DNA of 64,000 nt from Haliangium sp963772315 (GCA_963772315.1 CAVYWJ010000002.1:496001-560000); one strand, 5' to 3'. Positions 18,251 through 32,668 are shown, counted from the stretch's first letter. Notes: generated by a model not told the origin, from the sequence alone. Translations and numbers: made by a program.

Positions 18251-18748
18251 TTACTTGCCGGCGGGCTGACCAGTCTGGCCGCCCAGGGTCTCGATGCGCG
18301 CCTTGTCCGTCACGGAGACGAAGTTGACCTCGCAGCTCGAGGCCCCGGGCGCCACCGAGGCCGAGATGTACACGTACTCGTTGACCCACCACGCGCGCGT
18401 GGCCGTGCGCCCTCCAGGCTGGCCGAGGATCGAGACCAGGTACGCCTCGAGATCTGCGGGCTGGCACATGAGCACGTCGATCAGGATCTCGACCAGCGTG
18501 GAGTCAGTGTTCTTGCCACCGAAGTAGAGCTCGAGGTCACCCTTCTGCGCGCCGAGCGGCGCCGTGATGCCGAGCGGGCACCGCATCAGCGGCTCCTGCT
18601 GGTCAGGGATGCAGCGACCGCTGAGCTGGCCGAGCTGGGTCTTGCCCACCTCGAACCCGCCGATTCCATTGATTGGCGCCTCGCGCCGGCAGCCCGCGGC
18701 CACCACAACCAGGACCATGGCCAGGACCACCGCAGAGATTACGCGCAT
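18251..18748 (-). CDS. Uncharacterised lipoprotein
   Basis: 165 residues. The signal peptide MRVISAVVLAMVLVVVAAGC ends in a lipobox with Cys20. The mature part has four further Cys (GRCIPD, MRCPLG, LMCQPAD, SSCEVNF) and beta-like stretches such as GDLELYFGG and YVYISASVAPG. No known domain is recognised. It is downstream of the Fur-family gene on the same strand, 48 nt after its stop, so the two may share a transcript. Confidence 0.75.
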   Translation of the reverse strand: MRVISAVVLAMVLVVVAAGCRREAPINGIGGFEVGKTQLGQLSGRCIPDQQEPLMRCPLGITAPLGAQKGDLELYFGGKNTDSTLVEILIDVLMCQPADLEAYLVSILGQPGGRTATRAWWVNEYVYISASVAPGASSCEVNFVSVTDKARIETLGGQTGQPAGK

Positions 18749-18796
18749 GCCTCGAACATAGCGCAGCTCATCAGCACACGCGAGATGAAGTCCCGG

Positions 18797-19294
18797 CTAC
18801 TGCGGCTCCTCGTTGGGACACAGCCCGTCGGGGACGCCGCGGGCCTTGGGGCACAGGCCGTAGAGCTCGTGGCGATGGCGCAGCACCTTGAAGCCGCCCA
18901 GGCGCTCGGCGATGCGATCCTGGAGCTTCTCGATCTCGTCGTCCTCGAACTCGAGGATCAGGCCGCACTTGGTGCAGATGAGGTGATCGTGATGATCGCC
19001 GTGCACCTCGAAGCGCGCCTGGCCGTCGCCGAAGCGGCGCTGGATGGCCAGGCCGCTGTCGACCAGGAGCTTGAGCGTGCGGTACACCGTGGCATAGCCG
19101 ATCTTGCGATTGCGCTTGCGCACCCGCACCAGCAGCTCGTCGATGGACACGTGGTCGCGGCAGCGCAGGAATTGCTCCACGATCAGCTCTCTCTGCTGGG
19201 TCGTATTCAGGTTGTTGGCCTGTAAATACGTTCGCCACCGCTCCCGAAGATCGTTCGCGTCGGTGTTGTGGAATTCTTCGCGCTGGTCCGCCAT
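18797..19294 (-). CDS. Fur-family metal-responsive regulator
   Basis: 165 residues. The winged helix NTTQQRELIVEQFLRCRDHV and IGYATVYRTLKLLVDSGL is followed by the metal-binding core DHHDHLICTKCGLILEFED and a C-terminal HRHELYGLCPK. The first Cys pair (CTKC) is present. The usual second CxxC near the C-terminus is replaced by single Cys residues, so the structural zinc site may differ from E. coli Fur. The family also includes PerR and Zur; the metal cannot be decided here. Confidence 0.9.
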   Translation of the reverse strand: MADQREEFHNTDANDLRERWRTYLQANNLNTTQQRELIVEQFLRCRDHVSIDELLVRVRKRNRKIGYATVYRTLKLLVDSGLAIQRRFGDGQARFEVHGDHHDHLICTKCGLILEFEDDEIEKLQDRIAERLGGFKVLRHRHELYGLCPKARGVPDGLCPNEEPQ

Positions 19295-19421
19295 CGCGTT
19301 TTCATTTATTGGCTAGACCTGCGAGATTGTCAACGAACCCCGGGGAGCGCATTTTCCCCGTTGACCGCCAAGCGAAAATCGTACCATTCTCCGCCGCCTG
19401 CGCTCTGCTAGAGTGGCGGCA

Positions 19422-19781
19422 ATGGACCAACCCAGACAGACACGCGAGGCCAGCGCCGACACCAGGCCTGAGAGGGGCCCCGAATCGAGGGCCGACGCAG
19501 GGTCCGAGGTCATCGAGACCATGGGCTTCGATCGCGTGCTGCAGCGTCTGCGCACGGTGGTCACCCAGCTCGAGAACGGACAGCTCAGCCTCGAGGACTC
19601 TCTGCGGGTGTACGAAGAAGGGGTCGCGCTGGCACGGCGCGCCCATCAGGTGCTCGACGGCGCGGAGAAGCGCGTCGAGCTGCTGGTCCAGGGCAGCGCG
19701 CGCAACGGCGAGATGACCACGGCGCCCTTCGAGGAAGACGAGGCCGGGGACCTTCATGGAAGTAGCGAACGACGGGGATAA
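19422..19781 (+). CDS. xseB: Exodeoxyribonuclease VII small subunit
   Basis: 119 residues. The C-terminal part has the XseB signature (GFDRVLQRLRTVVTQLENGQ, then LSLEDSLRVYEEGVALARR). XseB stabilises XseA in ExoVII, a single-strand exonuclease in mismatch repair and recombination. The family is about 80 residues, so the first 30 polar residues are an extension. The ATG at 19422 is favoured over an in-frame GTG at 19413. It overlaps the following response regulator gene; xseA is not adjacent. Confidence 0.9.
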   Translation: MDQPRQTREASADTRPERGPESRADAGSEVIETMGFDRVLQRLRTVVTQLENGQLSLEDSLRVYEEGVALARRAHQVLDGAEKRVELLVQGSARNGEMTTAPFEEDEAGDLHGSSERRG

Positions 19782-20208
19782 CGCCCACGATCGATGGGAG
19801 AGCGGCGTGGGCCGCGCGCCGCAGCCGCCGGTGAGGATCGCCGTGGTCGATGACGATCGCGAGATGCGCGCCTGGCTGGCGCAGGTGCTCGAGGAAGCAG
19901 GATTCGACGTCATCCTCGCGGCCAATGGACTGCGGCTGGTGAGCACGCTCCAGGTCGACCGCCCGGACCTCATCCTGCTCGACGTGATCAACTCCTGGAT
20001 CGACGGCTACGAGCTGTGCCGCGCGCTCAAGAAGAACCCGCAGTTCCGCGACATCCCGGTGATCTTCCTCTCAGGCCGGTCCGCGCCCCCCGATGTCGAG
20101 CGCGGCATGGAGTGCGGCGCGGTCGATTACTTCGCCAAGCCGCTCGATTCTCGCAAGCTGGTGGGGCGCATCCACGAGCTGGTCGAGATCATCGAGCAGG
20201 AGCCGTAG
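19756..20208 (+). CDS. Single-domain response regulator (CheY-like)
   Basis: 150 residues: a 25-residue polar leader and then a complete receiver domain (IAVVDDDREMRAWLAQVLEE, phospho-acceptor LILLDVINSWIDGYELC, VIFLSGRSA and YFAKPLDSRKLVGRI). There is no output domain. The start overlaps the xseB end by 26 nt and ispA follows, an unusual insertion between xseB and ispA, which are neighbours in many genomes. Confidence 0.88.
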   Translation: MEVANDGDNAHDRWESGVGRAPQPPVRIAVVDDDREMRAWLAQVLEEAGFDVILAANGLRLVSTLQVDRPDLILLDVINSWIDGYELCRALKKNPQFRDIPVIFLSGRSAPPDVERGMECGAVDYFAKPLDSRKLVGRIHELVEIIEQEP

Positions 20209-20224
20209 CGGCCCTGCGCCAGGG

Positions 20225-20254
20225 AGCCGCGGCAGCCGCGGCAGCCGCGGCGCA
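20225..20254. repeat. Short GCCGCGGCA tandem repeat
   Basis: Three and a fraction copies of the 9-mer GCCGCGGCA lie between the response regulator stop and ispA. The repeats are self-complementary, so they can form slipped or hairpin structures and may act as an attenuating hairpin. Confidence 0.5.
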
Positions 20255-20296
20255 AGGATTGTGGCGGCAGGCGATCCGGGCTATAAGCGGCGCGCT

Positions 20297-21141
<845 letters not shown>

Positions 21142-21163
<22 letters not shown>

Positions 21164-22368
21164 TCGCAGCCCGGCGGGCCATTGCCGCGGCGCCGGGCCA
21201 GACCAGGATCCTGGCGAGGATCCAGACGGCGATCCTCGCGCTCACTGTGGCGCTCGGCGCATGCGGCGAGCCGCAGCGACTGCGCCCGCTGGCTCCGGGC
21301 GCAGCGTTGCCAGGTCCGCCCGCGGGTCTCGGCCGCAGCACGATCGCGACGCGCGGCGTGCTCACCTACGCCGTGGCGTTTGCCGGCGGCGACCTGCTCG
21401 CGGCCGTGGAGCTCTCGACCGAGTTCGCTCTGGTCGTGTACGCCGTCGAGTCCCTGACCCGGCCCGTGACCCAGCCCCTGGGCCGACCGCGCGTCCACCA
21501 GCGGATCGAGCTGGGGCCGCCCGTGTTCGATGTCGGCGCCCTGGCCGTGGACGAGACCCGTGGCCAGGCGTGGATCGCATCGCGCGACGGCACCGTACGC
21601 AGCTATGCCCTCGACAGCGGCGCCCACGTGATCACCTGGCATCTCGGCAGCGCGGCCACGGCCGTGGCCGTATCCGGGGATGGCCAGCTCGTGGCCACGG
21701 CCACCGAGGACGGCGTCCTGTGCCTGCGCCGGCGTCAGGACAGCGCCCTCCTGCAGTGCGTGGCTGCCCATGAAGCGCCGATCTCGGCGCTGGCGTTCGC
21801 GCCGCATCGCCTGGCCTCGGCCGCGTGGGACGGCACCGTGACCGTGTGGGACGTGCCGTCGCTCGCGATCCTCGCCCGCGAACGATTCCCGGGATCGGTG
21901 AACGATGTTGCGTTCTCGCCCGATGGCGCCCGGCTCGCACTTGCACGCAGCCAGGCGCCCCCCGCGCGCACCCCTGCCGTGCAGCAGCTTGAACAGCGCT
22001 CGGGTAAACCGCCGGCCGACGCCGGTGCCCTTGTATCGGTCTGGGACCCGGGCACACGCACCCGGCGCGACCTGCGCGGCCACACCAGCGCCGTGACCGC
22101 GGTCGCCTGGGCACCGGGCGGAGATCGCGTGGTATCGGCATCTTGGGATCGTTCCGTGCGGTTGTGGGACACCGCGACCGGCACTACCCTGGCACGACAC
22201 GACGCCTTTTCTGCGCTGGTGCGTGACATCGCCGTGGATCCGCGTGGCGCCTGGGTGGCCGCAGGTGCGTGGAGTGACGCGGCTGGTCTCCAGGAGAGCA
22301 CCGCCACGGCCCTCATCGAGCTCCTCTACGCGCCATCAATCGCTCGTACTGTGCAAGCCAGCGATTGA
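21142..22368 (+). CDS. WD40-repeat lipoprotein
   Basis: 408 residues. The N-terminus has a hydrophobic segment ending in ALTVALGAC, a candidate lipobox though unusually far in (about residue 41). It then shows WD40 repeats: ATAVAVSGDGQLVATATEDG, ISALAFAPHRLASAAWDGTV with VWD, VNDVAFSPDGARLALA, and a canonical HTSAVTAVAWAPGGDRVVSA with SVRLWD. It starts 22 nt inside ispA. It is probably a scaffold in the cell envelope. Confidence 0.8.
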
Positions 22369-22401
22369 CGCACTCGCCGCGCATGAGGCCATACTAGCGA
22401 T

Positions 22402-23445
<1,044 letters not shown>

Positions 23446-23511
23446 CGCTGCCGCGCGCCGGCGGAACACCCGGAAATTTGCCGCGGCGGCCGCGGGTTTG
23501 TAACTTTGGCC

Positions 23512-25936
<2,425 letters not shown>

Positions 25937-25955
25937 GCGCGTCCGGCGCTGCGGG

Positions 25956-27096
25956 CTACTTCTTCTTGCGCCCGAAAAGGCCGCCCAGCATGCTCTCGGG
26001 GCCGCTCTCGGGCGCTTCGCCGCCGACCTCGAGCTTCTCGCCCGACTCGGTCGCGAGCTCGCGCAGGAGCTCCTTCTCGCGCTTGCTCAGCTTCTTGGGG
26101 ATCTCGATCCGGAAGCGCACCACGTGCTGCCCGCGACCGCGCCCGTCCACGCGCGGGATGCCCTGGCCCTTGCGCACCACGAAGTCGCCCGGTTGCGTGC
26201 CCGGCTCCACCTTGACCACGGTCTTGCCCTGGCACTCCTCATCGAGCGTCGGCACCTCGACCTCGCCGCCGAGCACCGCCTTCAAGTAGTTGATCCCGAC
26301 GTCGGTCAGCACGTCCGCGCCGTCGCGCATGAAGCGCTCGTCGTTCGAGACCTGGAAGCTCGACCAGCAGGTCGCCCGGCCGGCCCGCGCCGCCCGGCGC
26401 CGGCTCGCCCTTGCCGCCGACCCGCAGCGTCTGCCCGGTCTCGACGCCGGCCGGCACCGTGATCGACAGCTTGGCCCGCTGGCGCTGCGCGCCGTTGCCG
26501 TGACAGTCGGGGCAGGGATCCCGCACGATCGAGCCCTCGCCGCGACAGTTCGGGCACGTGGTCTGGATCATGAAGAAGCCCTGCGAGTGCAGCACCTGCC
26601 CCTTGCCGCCGCAGGTCGCGCACGACTCGGGCCTGGTGCCGGCCTTGGCGCCGCTGCCCGAGCAGGTCGCGCAGGTCTCGTTGCGCGCGATCTCCACCTC
26701 CTTGGTGACACCCCACACCGCCTCGGGAAACGACAGCCTGAGCCCGATGCGCAGGCTGTTGCCCCGCACCTCGCGCCCGCGCCCCCCACGGCCGCCGCCG
26801 AACATGTCGCCGAACATGTCGCCGAAGGCCGAGAAGATGTCTTCCATCCCGTCGAAGCCGGCGCCGCCACGGGTGTTCTTCAGGCCCGCGTGGCCATAGC
26901 GGTCGTAGATCGCCCGCTTCTCGTCGTCCGAGAGGATGGCGTAGGCGTCGGCCGCTTCCTTGAACTTCTCTTCCGCCCCCGGATCGTCAGGGTTCTGATC
27001 CGGGTGAAACTGCATGGCCAGGCGGCGGTACGCACGCTTGAGGTCGGTCTTGGTCACGTCGCGTGCGACGCCCAGAACCTCATAATAATCACGCAT
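25956..27096 (-). CDS. dnaJ: Chaperone protein DnaJ (one frame change)
   Basis: About 380 residues in total, the normal length. The J-domain has MRDYYEVLGVARD and the HPD motif in FHPDQNPDDPGAE. A Gly/Phe region follows, then four zinc-binding CxxCxGxG repeats (CATCSGSG, CATCGGKG, CPNCRGEG, CPDCHGNG), then the substrate-binding domains. The frame shifts at about 26361: GDLLVEL should be followed by FQVSNDERFMRDGADV, and one extra C (coding GAGCTTCCAG) breaks it. It assists DnaK. It is convergent with the transglycosylase gene and divergent from glnE. Confidence 0.93.
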
Positions 27097-27173
27097 CTAG
27101 AACCATCCGAGGGGCAGGAGACACATGCACCGGTAAGTCCGCAGCGAGGCCGTGTCAAGGTATGGTCTCGGCC

Positions 27174-30100
27174 ATGCTCGTCGATGTCAGCACTGGAGCC
27201 CCGGATCCTCGCGACGCCGTGCTCCGCTGCGAGCGCGTGCTCGCGGCCGCAGCGCACGCCGCGTCAAATGCGCCAGCGGCGTCAACTCTGCCAATGGCGC
27301 CAGCGGCGTCAACTCTGCCAATGGCGCCCGCGGCGCCAAATGTGATCGACTTCCAGAACCTGAGCGAGGATGCGCGCACCGTGCTGACGCTATGCTGCCA
27401 GAGAGCGCCCTACTTGGCTACGCTCCTGACGCGCGATCCCGTCCGCCTCCTGCGCGTCGCCCGGAGCACGTACCTGCGCCGCGAGAAGCCGGCGCTGGTG
27501 ATGGCGCGCGAGCTCGCCGACGCGCTCCTCCACTGCGCCATCGAGGACACCGAGACCCTGCGCCGCATCCTGCGCCAGTACCGCGCCGACGAGATGACCC
27601 GCCTGGGCGTGCGCGAGCTGGCCCTCGGCAACCCCACCGAGGTCGGACGCGAGCTCGCCCACATGGCCGACGTGTGCTTCGACGCGGCCATCGCGTTCCA
27701 CGACCTGCAGCTGCGCGCCCGCTACGGCGCGCCCCGCTACGTCGACGACGCCGGCGCCCTACGCGACGCCGAGCTGGTCGTGATCGGCATGGGCAAGCTC
27801 GGCGGCGAGGAGCTCAACTTCTCCTCCGACGTCGACGTCATCTACATCTACACCTCGGACGCGGGCGGCGCCGGCGACCTCAGCCTGCACGAGTACTTCT
27901 CCAAGCTGTGCCTGCTGGTCACCGCGTCGCTCGGCGAGGTCACCGACGAGGACGTCGTGTTCCGCGTCGATCTGCGCCTCCGGCCCGAGGGCTCGCGCGG
28001 CGCCATCGCCAACTCCCTGCCGTCCACCGAGCGCTACTACGAGACCTGGGGCCGCCCCTGGGAGCGCCAGGCCTGGCTCAAGGCCCGCCCCTGCGCCGGC
28101 AGCCTGGGCCTCGGCGCCGAGGTCATGGACACGCTGCGCCCGTTCGTCTATCCGCGCACCACCTCGCCCACCATCATCGACGAGGTCCACGACCTCAACC
28201 GCCGCATCAAGCGCGAGCTCGGCGGCACCGGCATCGGCGGCGGCTTCGACGTCAAGAACGGCGTCGGCGGCATCCGCGAGATCGAGTTCTTCGTGCAGGC
28301 CCTGCAGCTGATCCACGCCGGCCACCAGCCCGCCCTGCGCGCGCGCGGCACGCTGGTGGTCCTCGACCAGCTCCTGTTCGCCGGCCTCATCACCGAGAAC
28401 GAGCACCGCACGCTGGCCGAGGCCTACCGCTTCCTGCGCCGCGCCGAGCACCTCCTCCAGCTCGAGGGCGGCCGCCAGACCCAGAAGCTGCCCGGCACGG
28501 GCGAGGCCCTCGACGTCCTCGCCCGCCGGCTCGATCTCGCCGGCGCCGACGCCTTCAGCGCCACCCTCGCGCGGATCACGGCCGAGGTCGCGCGCCTCTT
28601 CGCCACCCTGGGCGCGCCCGAGCCCGGACCGCCCGACGAGGTCGCGGCCCTGCTCGGCGGCGAGCTCGAGCCAGAGCTCGAGCCGGCGCGCGAGCTCGCC
28701 ATGCTCGCCAGCCTGGGCTTTCGCAACCCCGAGGCCGCCCAGCGCGAGTTCGATCTGGCCCGGCGCAAGCCGCTGTCGCCGTTCGGCCCGGCCGCCCGCG
28801 ACGCCGCCGCGCGCGTTGCCCCGGCCCTGCTGGCCGAGATCAGCACCTCGCCCGATCCCGATCAGGCCCTGCGCTACGTCAGCGAGCTCATCGGCACCCG
28901 CAGCGCCTTCTCCTCGGTGTGGCGCCTGTTCGACGATCGCCCGCCGGTCATGCGCGCGGTGGTGTCGCTGTTCGGCACCTCGACCTTCCTCGGCAAGTAC
29001 TTCGTCAATCACCCCCAGCTGATCGACGTCCTGGGCGACATCGGCCGCAGCGCCGCCACCAGCACCATGGACGAGCTCCGCGCCGGCCTGGCCGTGCAGC
29101 AGGCCCGGGCCGACAGCGACGACGAAGAGGACCAGTGGAACCAGCTGGCCCTGTTCAAGAACGGCAACATCCTGCGCATCGGCCTGGCCGACATCGGCGG
29201 CGAGCTCGACTGCGAGGCGGTCTCGGACGAGCTGTCCAAGCTGGCCGAGGTGTGCCTGGCGCGCGCCTACGAGATGGTCGAGCAGGCCATGCAGGCCCGC
29301 CACGGCGCGCCCCGCGACCGCGACGCCCCCGACACCGGGGCCCCCGCGACCCTGGCCATCCTGGCCATGGGCAAGCTCGGCGGCCGCGAGCTCGGCTACG
29401 CCTCGGACCTCGACGTCGTCTTCGTCTACTCGGCCGACGGCCACACCGGCGGCCCGCGCAGCATCGACAACCTCACGTACATGACCCGCCTGGCCCAGCG
29501 GCTGATGAGCGGCCTGCACACCATGCACCCGGGCGGACGCCTGTACGAGCTCGACACCCGGCTCCGCCCCTCGGGCTCGCAGGGCCTGCTGGTGTCGAGC
29601 CTGCAGGCCTGGCACAACTACCACCGCGGCGAGGCTCGCCTGTGGGAGCGCCAGGCGCTGATCAAGCTGCGCCCCGTGGGCGGCGATCCCGTCCTGGGCG
29701 CGCGCGTGGCCTCGGCCGCGGCCGAGTATGCGTACGGCGACGCCGCCATCGCCGCGGATCCCGCGCGCGCGCGCGAGGTCGCGGAGGCGGTCACCTCCAT
29801 GCGCGACCGCATCGAGCGCGAGCTCGCCGGCCCCCAGGGCGAGCAGGACATCAAGACCGGCCGCGGCGGCCTCATCGACATCGAGTTCGCCAGCCAGTAC
29901 CTGCAGCTCGTGCACGGCCCGCATCACCCCGACCTGCGCACCCGCTCGACCGTGCCGGCCCTGCGCGCGGCCGCCGAGCTCGGCCTGGCCGGGCCCACCG
30001 ACTGCGCCCTGCTGATCGACGGCTATCGCTTCCTGCGCATGCTCGAGCACCGCATGCGCATCGTGCACGACCGCTCGGTGCAGCGCCTGCCGCGCGACCC

Positions 30101-30272
30101 CGAGGAGCTCGACAAGCTCGCCCGCCGCGCCCGCTACGCCGACGGCCAGAGCCTCCTCCGCGACTACGCCCGCTGGACCCAGGAGGTGCGCAGCGCGTAC
30201 GCCCGCGTGCTCCACGCCGACATGCAGCGCGACCCCGCGCGCCGCGCCCGCACGTTGACCGAGCCGGGCTGA
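27174..30272 (+). CDS. glnE: Bifunctional glutamine synthetase adenylyltransferase/deadenylase
   Basis: 1032 residues. GlnE adenylylates and de-adenylylates glutamine synthetase under PII control. It has two nucleotidyltransferase halves: GMGKLGGEELNFSSDVDVIY (about 200) and AMGKLGGRELGYASDLDVVF (about 725), each followed by a DLRLRP/DTRLRP block and GGIRDIE-like motifs (VGGIREIEFF, GRGGLIDIEFASQY). An N-terminal 24-bp duplication encodes ASTLPMAP twice (near 27280-27327). The ATG at 27174 is chosen; 27162 is an in-frame alternative. Confidence 0.95.
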   Translation: MLVDVSTGAPDPRDAVLRCERVLAAAAHAASNAPAASTLPMAPAASTLPMAPAAPNVIDFQNLSEDARTVLTLCCQRAPYLATLLTRDPVRLLRVARSTYLRREKPALVMARELADALLHCAIEDTETLRRILRQYRADEMTRLGVRELALGNPTEVGRELAHMADVCFDAAIAFHDLQLRARYGAPRYVDDAGALRDAELVVIGMGKLGGEELNFSSDVDVIYIYTSDAGGAGDLSLHEYFSKLCLLVTASLGEVTDEDVVFRVDLRLRPEGSRGAIANSLPSTERYYETWGRPWERQAWLKARPCAGSLGLGAEVMDTLRPFVYPRTTSPTIIDEVHDLNRRIKRELGGTGIGGGFDVKNGVGGIREIEFFVQALQLIHAGHQPALRARGTLVVLDQLLFAGLITENEHRTLAEAYRFLRRAEHLLQLEGGRQTQKLPGTGEALDVLARRLDLAGADAFSATLARITAEVARLFATLGAPEPGPPDEVAALLGGELEPELEPARELAMLASLGFRNPEAAQREFDLARRKPLSPFGPAARDAAARVAPALLAEISTSPDPDQALRYVSELIGTRSAFSSVWRLFDDRPPVMRAVVSLFGTSTFLGKYFVNHPQLIDVLGDIGRSAATSTMDELRAGLAVQQARADSDDEEDQWNQLALFKNGNILRIGLADIGGELDCEAVSDELSKLAEVCLARAYEMVEQAMQARHGAPRDRDAPDTGAPATLAILAMGKLGGRELGYASDLDVVFVYSADGHTGGPRSIDNLTYMTRLAQRLMSGLHTMHPGGRLYELDTRLRPSGSQGLLVSSLQAWHNYHRGEARLWERQALIKLRPVGGDPVLGARVASAAAEYAYGDAAIAADPARAREVAEAVTSMRDRIERELAGPQGEQDIKTGRGGLIDIEFASQYLQLVHGPHHPDLRTRSTVPALRAAAELGLAGPTDCALLIDGYRFLRMLEHRMRIVHDRSVQRLPRDPEELDKLARRARYADGQSLLRDYARWTQEVRSAYARVLHADMQRDPARRARTLTEPG

Positions 30273-30346
30273 CGTTTCGGCGCGGCCCTGTCGAAAGTGA
30301 CCCGCGCCGGCTCCGCCCTCTCCCGCGCTGAGCTAACCTTTCCCCC

Positions 30347-30775
30347 ATGCGCCTCATCACCATATTTCGCGGCCTGGCCTGGTTCGGCACGCTGATTATT
30401 TTCGGCTCGCTGGTCCTGGTCCGCTGGGGCAGCGATCCCAACCTGCCGGGCGGCCCGCCGGGCACGGTGGAGAAGTTCGTGGTCGGCGCCTGCCTGCTGG
30501 CCGTCCTCTCGGCCATGGCGATCTCGGTGTCGGGCCGCAAGCGCATCCCGCCGAGCTGGACCGCCCGCGTCATCGCGGCCGTCAGCGCGGCCATGATCCT
30601 GACCATCACCGGGTACATCTACAATCACGCCCAGAACACCGGCTTCACGGATCTCCTCGGCGGCCAGGGCTGGGGCTGGCTGCTCACGGGCGGCGGCATG
30701 CTGCTCGGCGCCGCCATCGGTACCATGGGCCTCAAGCCGCCGCCGCCGCCCAACAAGCAGCGCAAGCATCGCTGA
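30347..30775 (+). CDS. Small membrane protein of unknown function
   Basis: 142 residues with four likely membrane helices (FRGLAWFGTLIIFGSLVLV, FVVGACLLAVLSAMAISV, VIAAVSAAMILTITGYIY and WLLTGGGMLLGAAIG) and a basic Pro-rich tail (KPPPPPNKQRKHR). No domain recognised. It lies 74 nt after glnE and is convergent with the small gene at 30803. Confidence 0.75.
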   Translation: MRLITIFRGLAWFGTLIIFGSLVLVRWGSDPNLPGGPPGTVEKFVVGACLLAVLSAMAISVSGRKRIPPSWTARVIAAVSAAMILTITGYIYNHAQNTGFTDLLGGQGWGWLLTGGGMLLGAAIGTMGLKPPPPPNKQRKHR

Positions 30776-30802
30776 CGCGCGCGTCGCGAGGCAGCGCGCC
30801 GG

Positions 30803-30982
30803 TCAGCCGAAGAAGCCGGGCACGAACGCCAGCAGCAGGCCGGTCAGCGCCACCAGCAGCGACACCGGCGCCAGCAGCGAGAACAGCAGGTCTTGCGGCC
30901 GGCTGCGCTGATAGCTCGCCCAGGTGGCGAACGCCGTGCCCCCGCCGCCGAGCACGAACAGCAAGACTCCCAGTGCGCGCAC
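30803..30982 (-). CDS. 59-residue two-helix membrane protein
   Basis: From a GTG at 30982 the frame reads VRALGVLLFVLGGGGTAFAT, a short polar loop with YQRSRPQDL and a second helix SLLAPVSLLVALTGLLLAFV, ending GFFG and a stop. The hydrophobic pattern and a clean open frame between two other genes support a real small membrane protein. No family recognised. Confidence 0.55.
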   Translation of the reverse strand: MRALGVLLFVLGGGGTAFATWASYQRSRPQDLLFSLLAPVSLLVALTGLLLAFVPGFFG

Positions 30983-31120
30983 GCCCCGAGCCTAGCACGG
31001 CCCCAGCCCCGGTCGCCAAGGCGCGGCCACGGAGCGAGCACCCGGCGTGAAGGCGCGCCCGCGCCGCGCTCTGGCAATGCCGGCCCGCACATGGCAAACC
31101 ACTCGCACAGGAGACGGCCC

Positions 31121-31681
31121 ATGGCAATCGCACCACCGCTCGGCATCTCGGACTTTCGCAAGCTGCGGCAGCAGGGCCTCACCTACGTGGACAAGACCGC
31201 GAGTATCGCCCAGATGCTCGCCGCCACCCCGGAGGTCATGCTCTTTCCCCGGCCGCGGCGCTTCGGCAAGACGCTGCTCCTGTCCACGCTGCAGGCGTTC
31301 CTCGAGCGCGGTGATGATGATCGCGCGCCGCTGTTCGCCGACCTCGCCATCTGGAACGACCCGGCCGCGCGCCAGCATCTGGCCCGGTACCCGGTCGTGT
31401 TCATGACGTTCAAGGACATCAAGCTCACCACCTGGGACGAGTGCTTGGAGTCCCTGGGTGGCATCATTGCACGCGCCTTCGGCGCCCATCGCGATGTGCG
31501 AGCCGCACTCGATGGCACCGATGCGGGAACCTTCGACGCCATACTCGAGCGCCGTGCCAGCACGGTCGTCTACAACCCGTGGTCCGTGCTGAGCTTCCTG
31601 GCCGATGCCCCGCTCCACGCCCTGGCCGTGGCCTTCGACGGCAAGACCGTGCGCGTGCAGGCGGCCGAAGCGCTGGGTTGA
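31121..31681 (+). pseudogene. AAA-ATPase-like/PD-(D/E)XK_9 family gene with internal deletions
   Basis: The N-terminal 130 residues match the 'AAA-ATPase_like' family (DFRKLRQQGLTYVDKTASIA and the P-loop-like LFPRPRRFGKTLLLSTL). The full family is about 500 or more residues with a C-terminal PD-(D/E)XK (former DUF1703) domain. Here the frame jumps from AILERRAST to VYNPWSVLSFLA, a mid-protein motif, and at once to HALAVAFDGKTVRV, which normally lies at the very end. Two in-frame deletions are therefore inferred, removing the nuclease core. CAGGAG at 31108-31113 precedes the ATG. It is probably a fossil of a mobile-type family that often exists in many copies. Confidence 0.75.
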
Positions 31682-31696
31682 CCCACGCCGGCCGGG

Positions 31697-31714
31697 GCGC
31701 CGCAGCTGCGGCGC
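31697..31714. terminator. Perfect GC palindrome after the AAA remnant
   Basis: GCGCCGCAGCTGCGGCGC is an 18-bp perfect palindrome 15 nt after the stop codon. It is a plausible hairpin terminator without a T-tract. Confidence 0.45.
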
Positions 31715-31850
31715 TCCTGTTCAGATGTCCGAGTGATCTCGCACACTTGGACAAAAAATGACGAGGGCGTGAAAAAAGTCTGTCCGGTTCGCGGGGAAAA
31801 CTTCGTCTGGATACGCAGATGGTGCTCGATGAGCACGAAAGGACTCGCGT

Positions 31851-32649
31851 ATGAACGTTTCGTTTTCCTACCTGTTCACCTTCTACCTGTTTCCCCCGGG
31901 CCGCGCCATCCACGCGCTGGAGCGGGTGCTCCAGGGCGCCACGGCGCTCACGCTGGACGAGATCGCCGCGCATGCGGCGATCGGGATCGTGCAGCAGCGC
32001 AAGGTGATGGCGCTCTTCACCCGCTATCGCACCGGCCGCACCGGCCTCTATGGCCCGGACACCTTCGAGCCTCGACGGCCTGGTCGACCGCGGCCTCTCG
32101 TCCGTGGATGGCCACCTCGAGGGCCAGGTGCGCCTGTTCCCGGCCGGCCATGCCCGCGCCGACGCGGCCGCGATCATCCGAACCGCCCTGTTCCCCGAGG
32201 GCGTCGCGGCCATCACCAGCCAGTCGTTCGTCCAGCAGCGCGTATCCGTGGACGAGCTGATCACGGCCTATCACCAGCCCGCGCTGGAGCCGGCCCGGGC
32301 CAGCCTCCCCGAGCTCGACGCCATGATCGAGCGCGTGACCGAGCTCAACCAGCAGTACGGCGCGAACATCGACGCCTACGACCGCGACCGCCCCAGCCGC
32401 GAGGCGCTGCGCGAGGCCCAGGAGCTCGGCCAGAACTACCTGCTCGAGACCGCGGTGCTGATCATGGCCCAGCACGTGCGCAGCGCTCCCGAGCAGCGCG
32501 AGGCCGTGGCCGCCCTGCTCGAGCCCATCCTGCGCCAGAACGAGGCGGTCCGCGAGACCCGCCGCCGCCGTCAGCCGCCGCGCGACATCGATCCGGGCAC
32601 GGGCGTCGAGCTCCCCGGCGACGATCTGCCCGCCGAGCAGAACGCCTGA
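31851..32649 (+). CDS. Uncharacterised cytoplasmic protein (one frame change)
   Basis: About 265 residues. It begins MNVSFSYLFTFYLFPPGRAI, continues with ALERVLQGATALTLDEIAAH, and after a frame change at about 32070 reads LDGLVDRGLSSVDGHLEGQV and a long Glu/Arg-rich helical region (ELDAMIERVTELNQQYGANI, LRQNEAVRETRRRRQPP). The shift is one extra C within AGCCTCGA. GAAAGG precedes the ATG. I do not recognise the family. The helical C-terminus suggests an oligomerisation segment. Confidence 0.6.
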
Positions 32650-32668
32650 TCCGCTCGCCCGGCGCGGT

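Noticed and set aside
27152..30331. Long Arg/Pro-rich frame overlapping glnE
   Set aside because: Shadow in another frame of a gene with strong GC third-position bias; glnE motifs are in the other frame.
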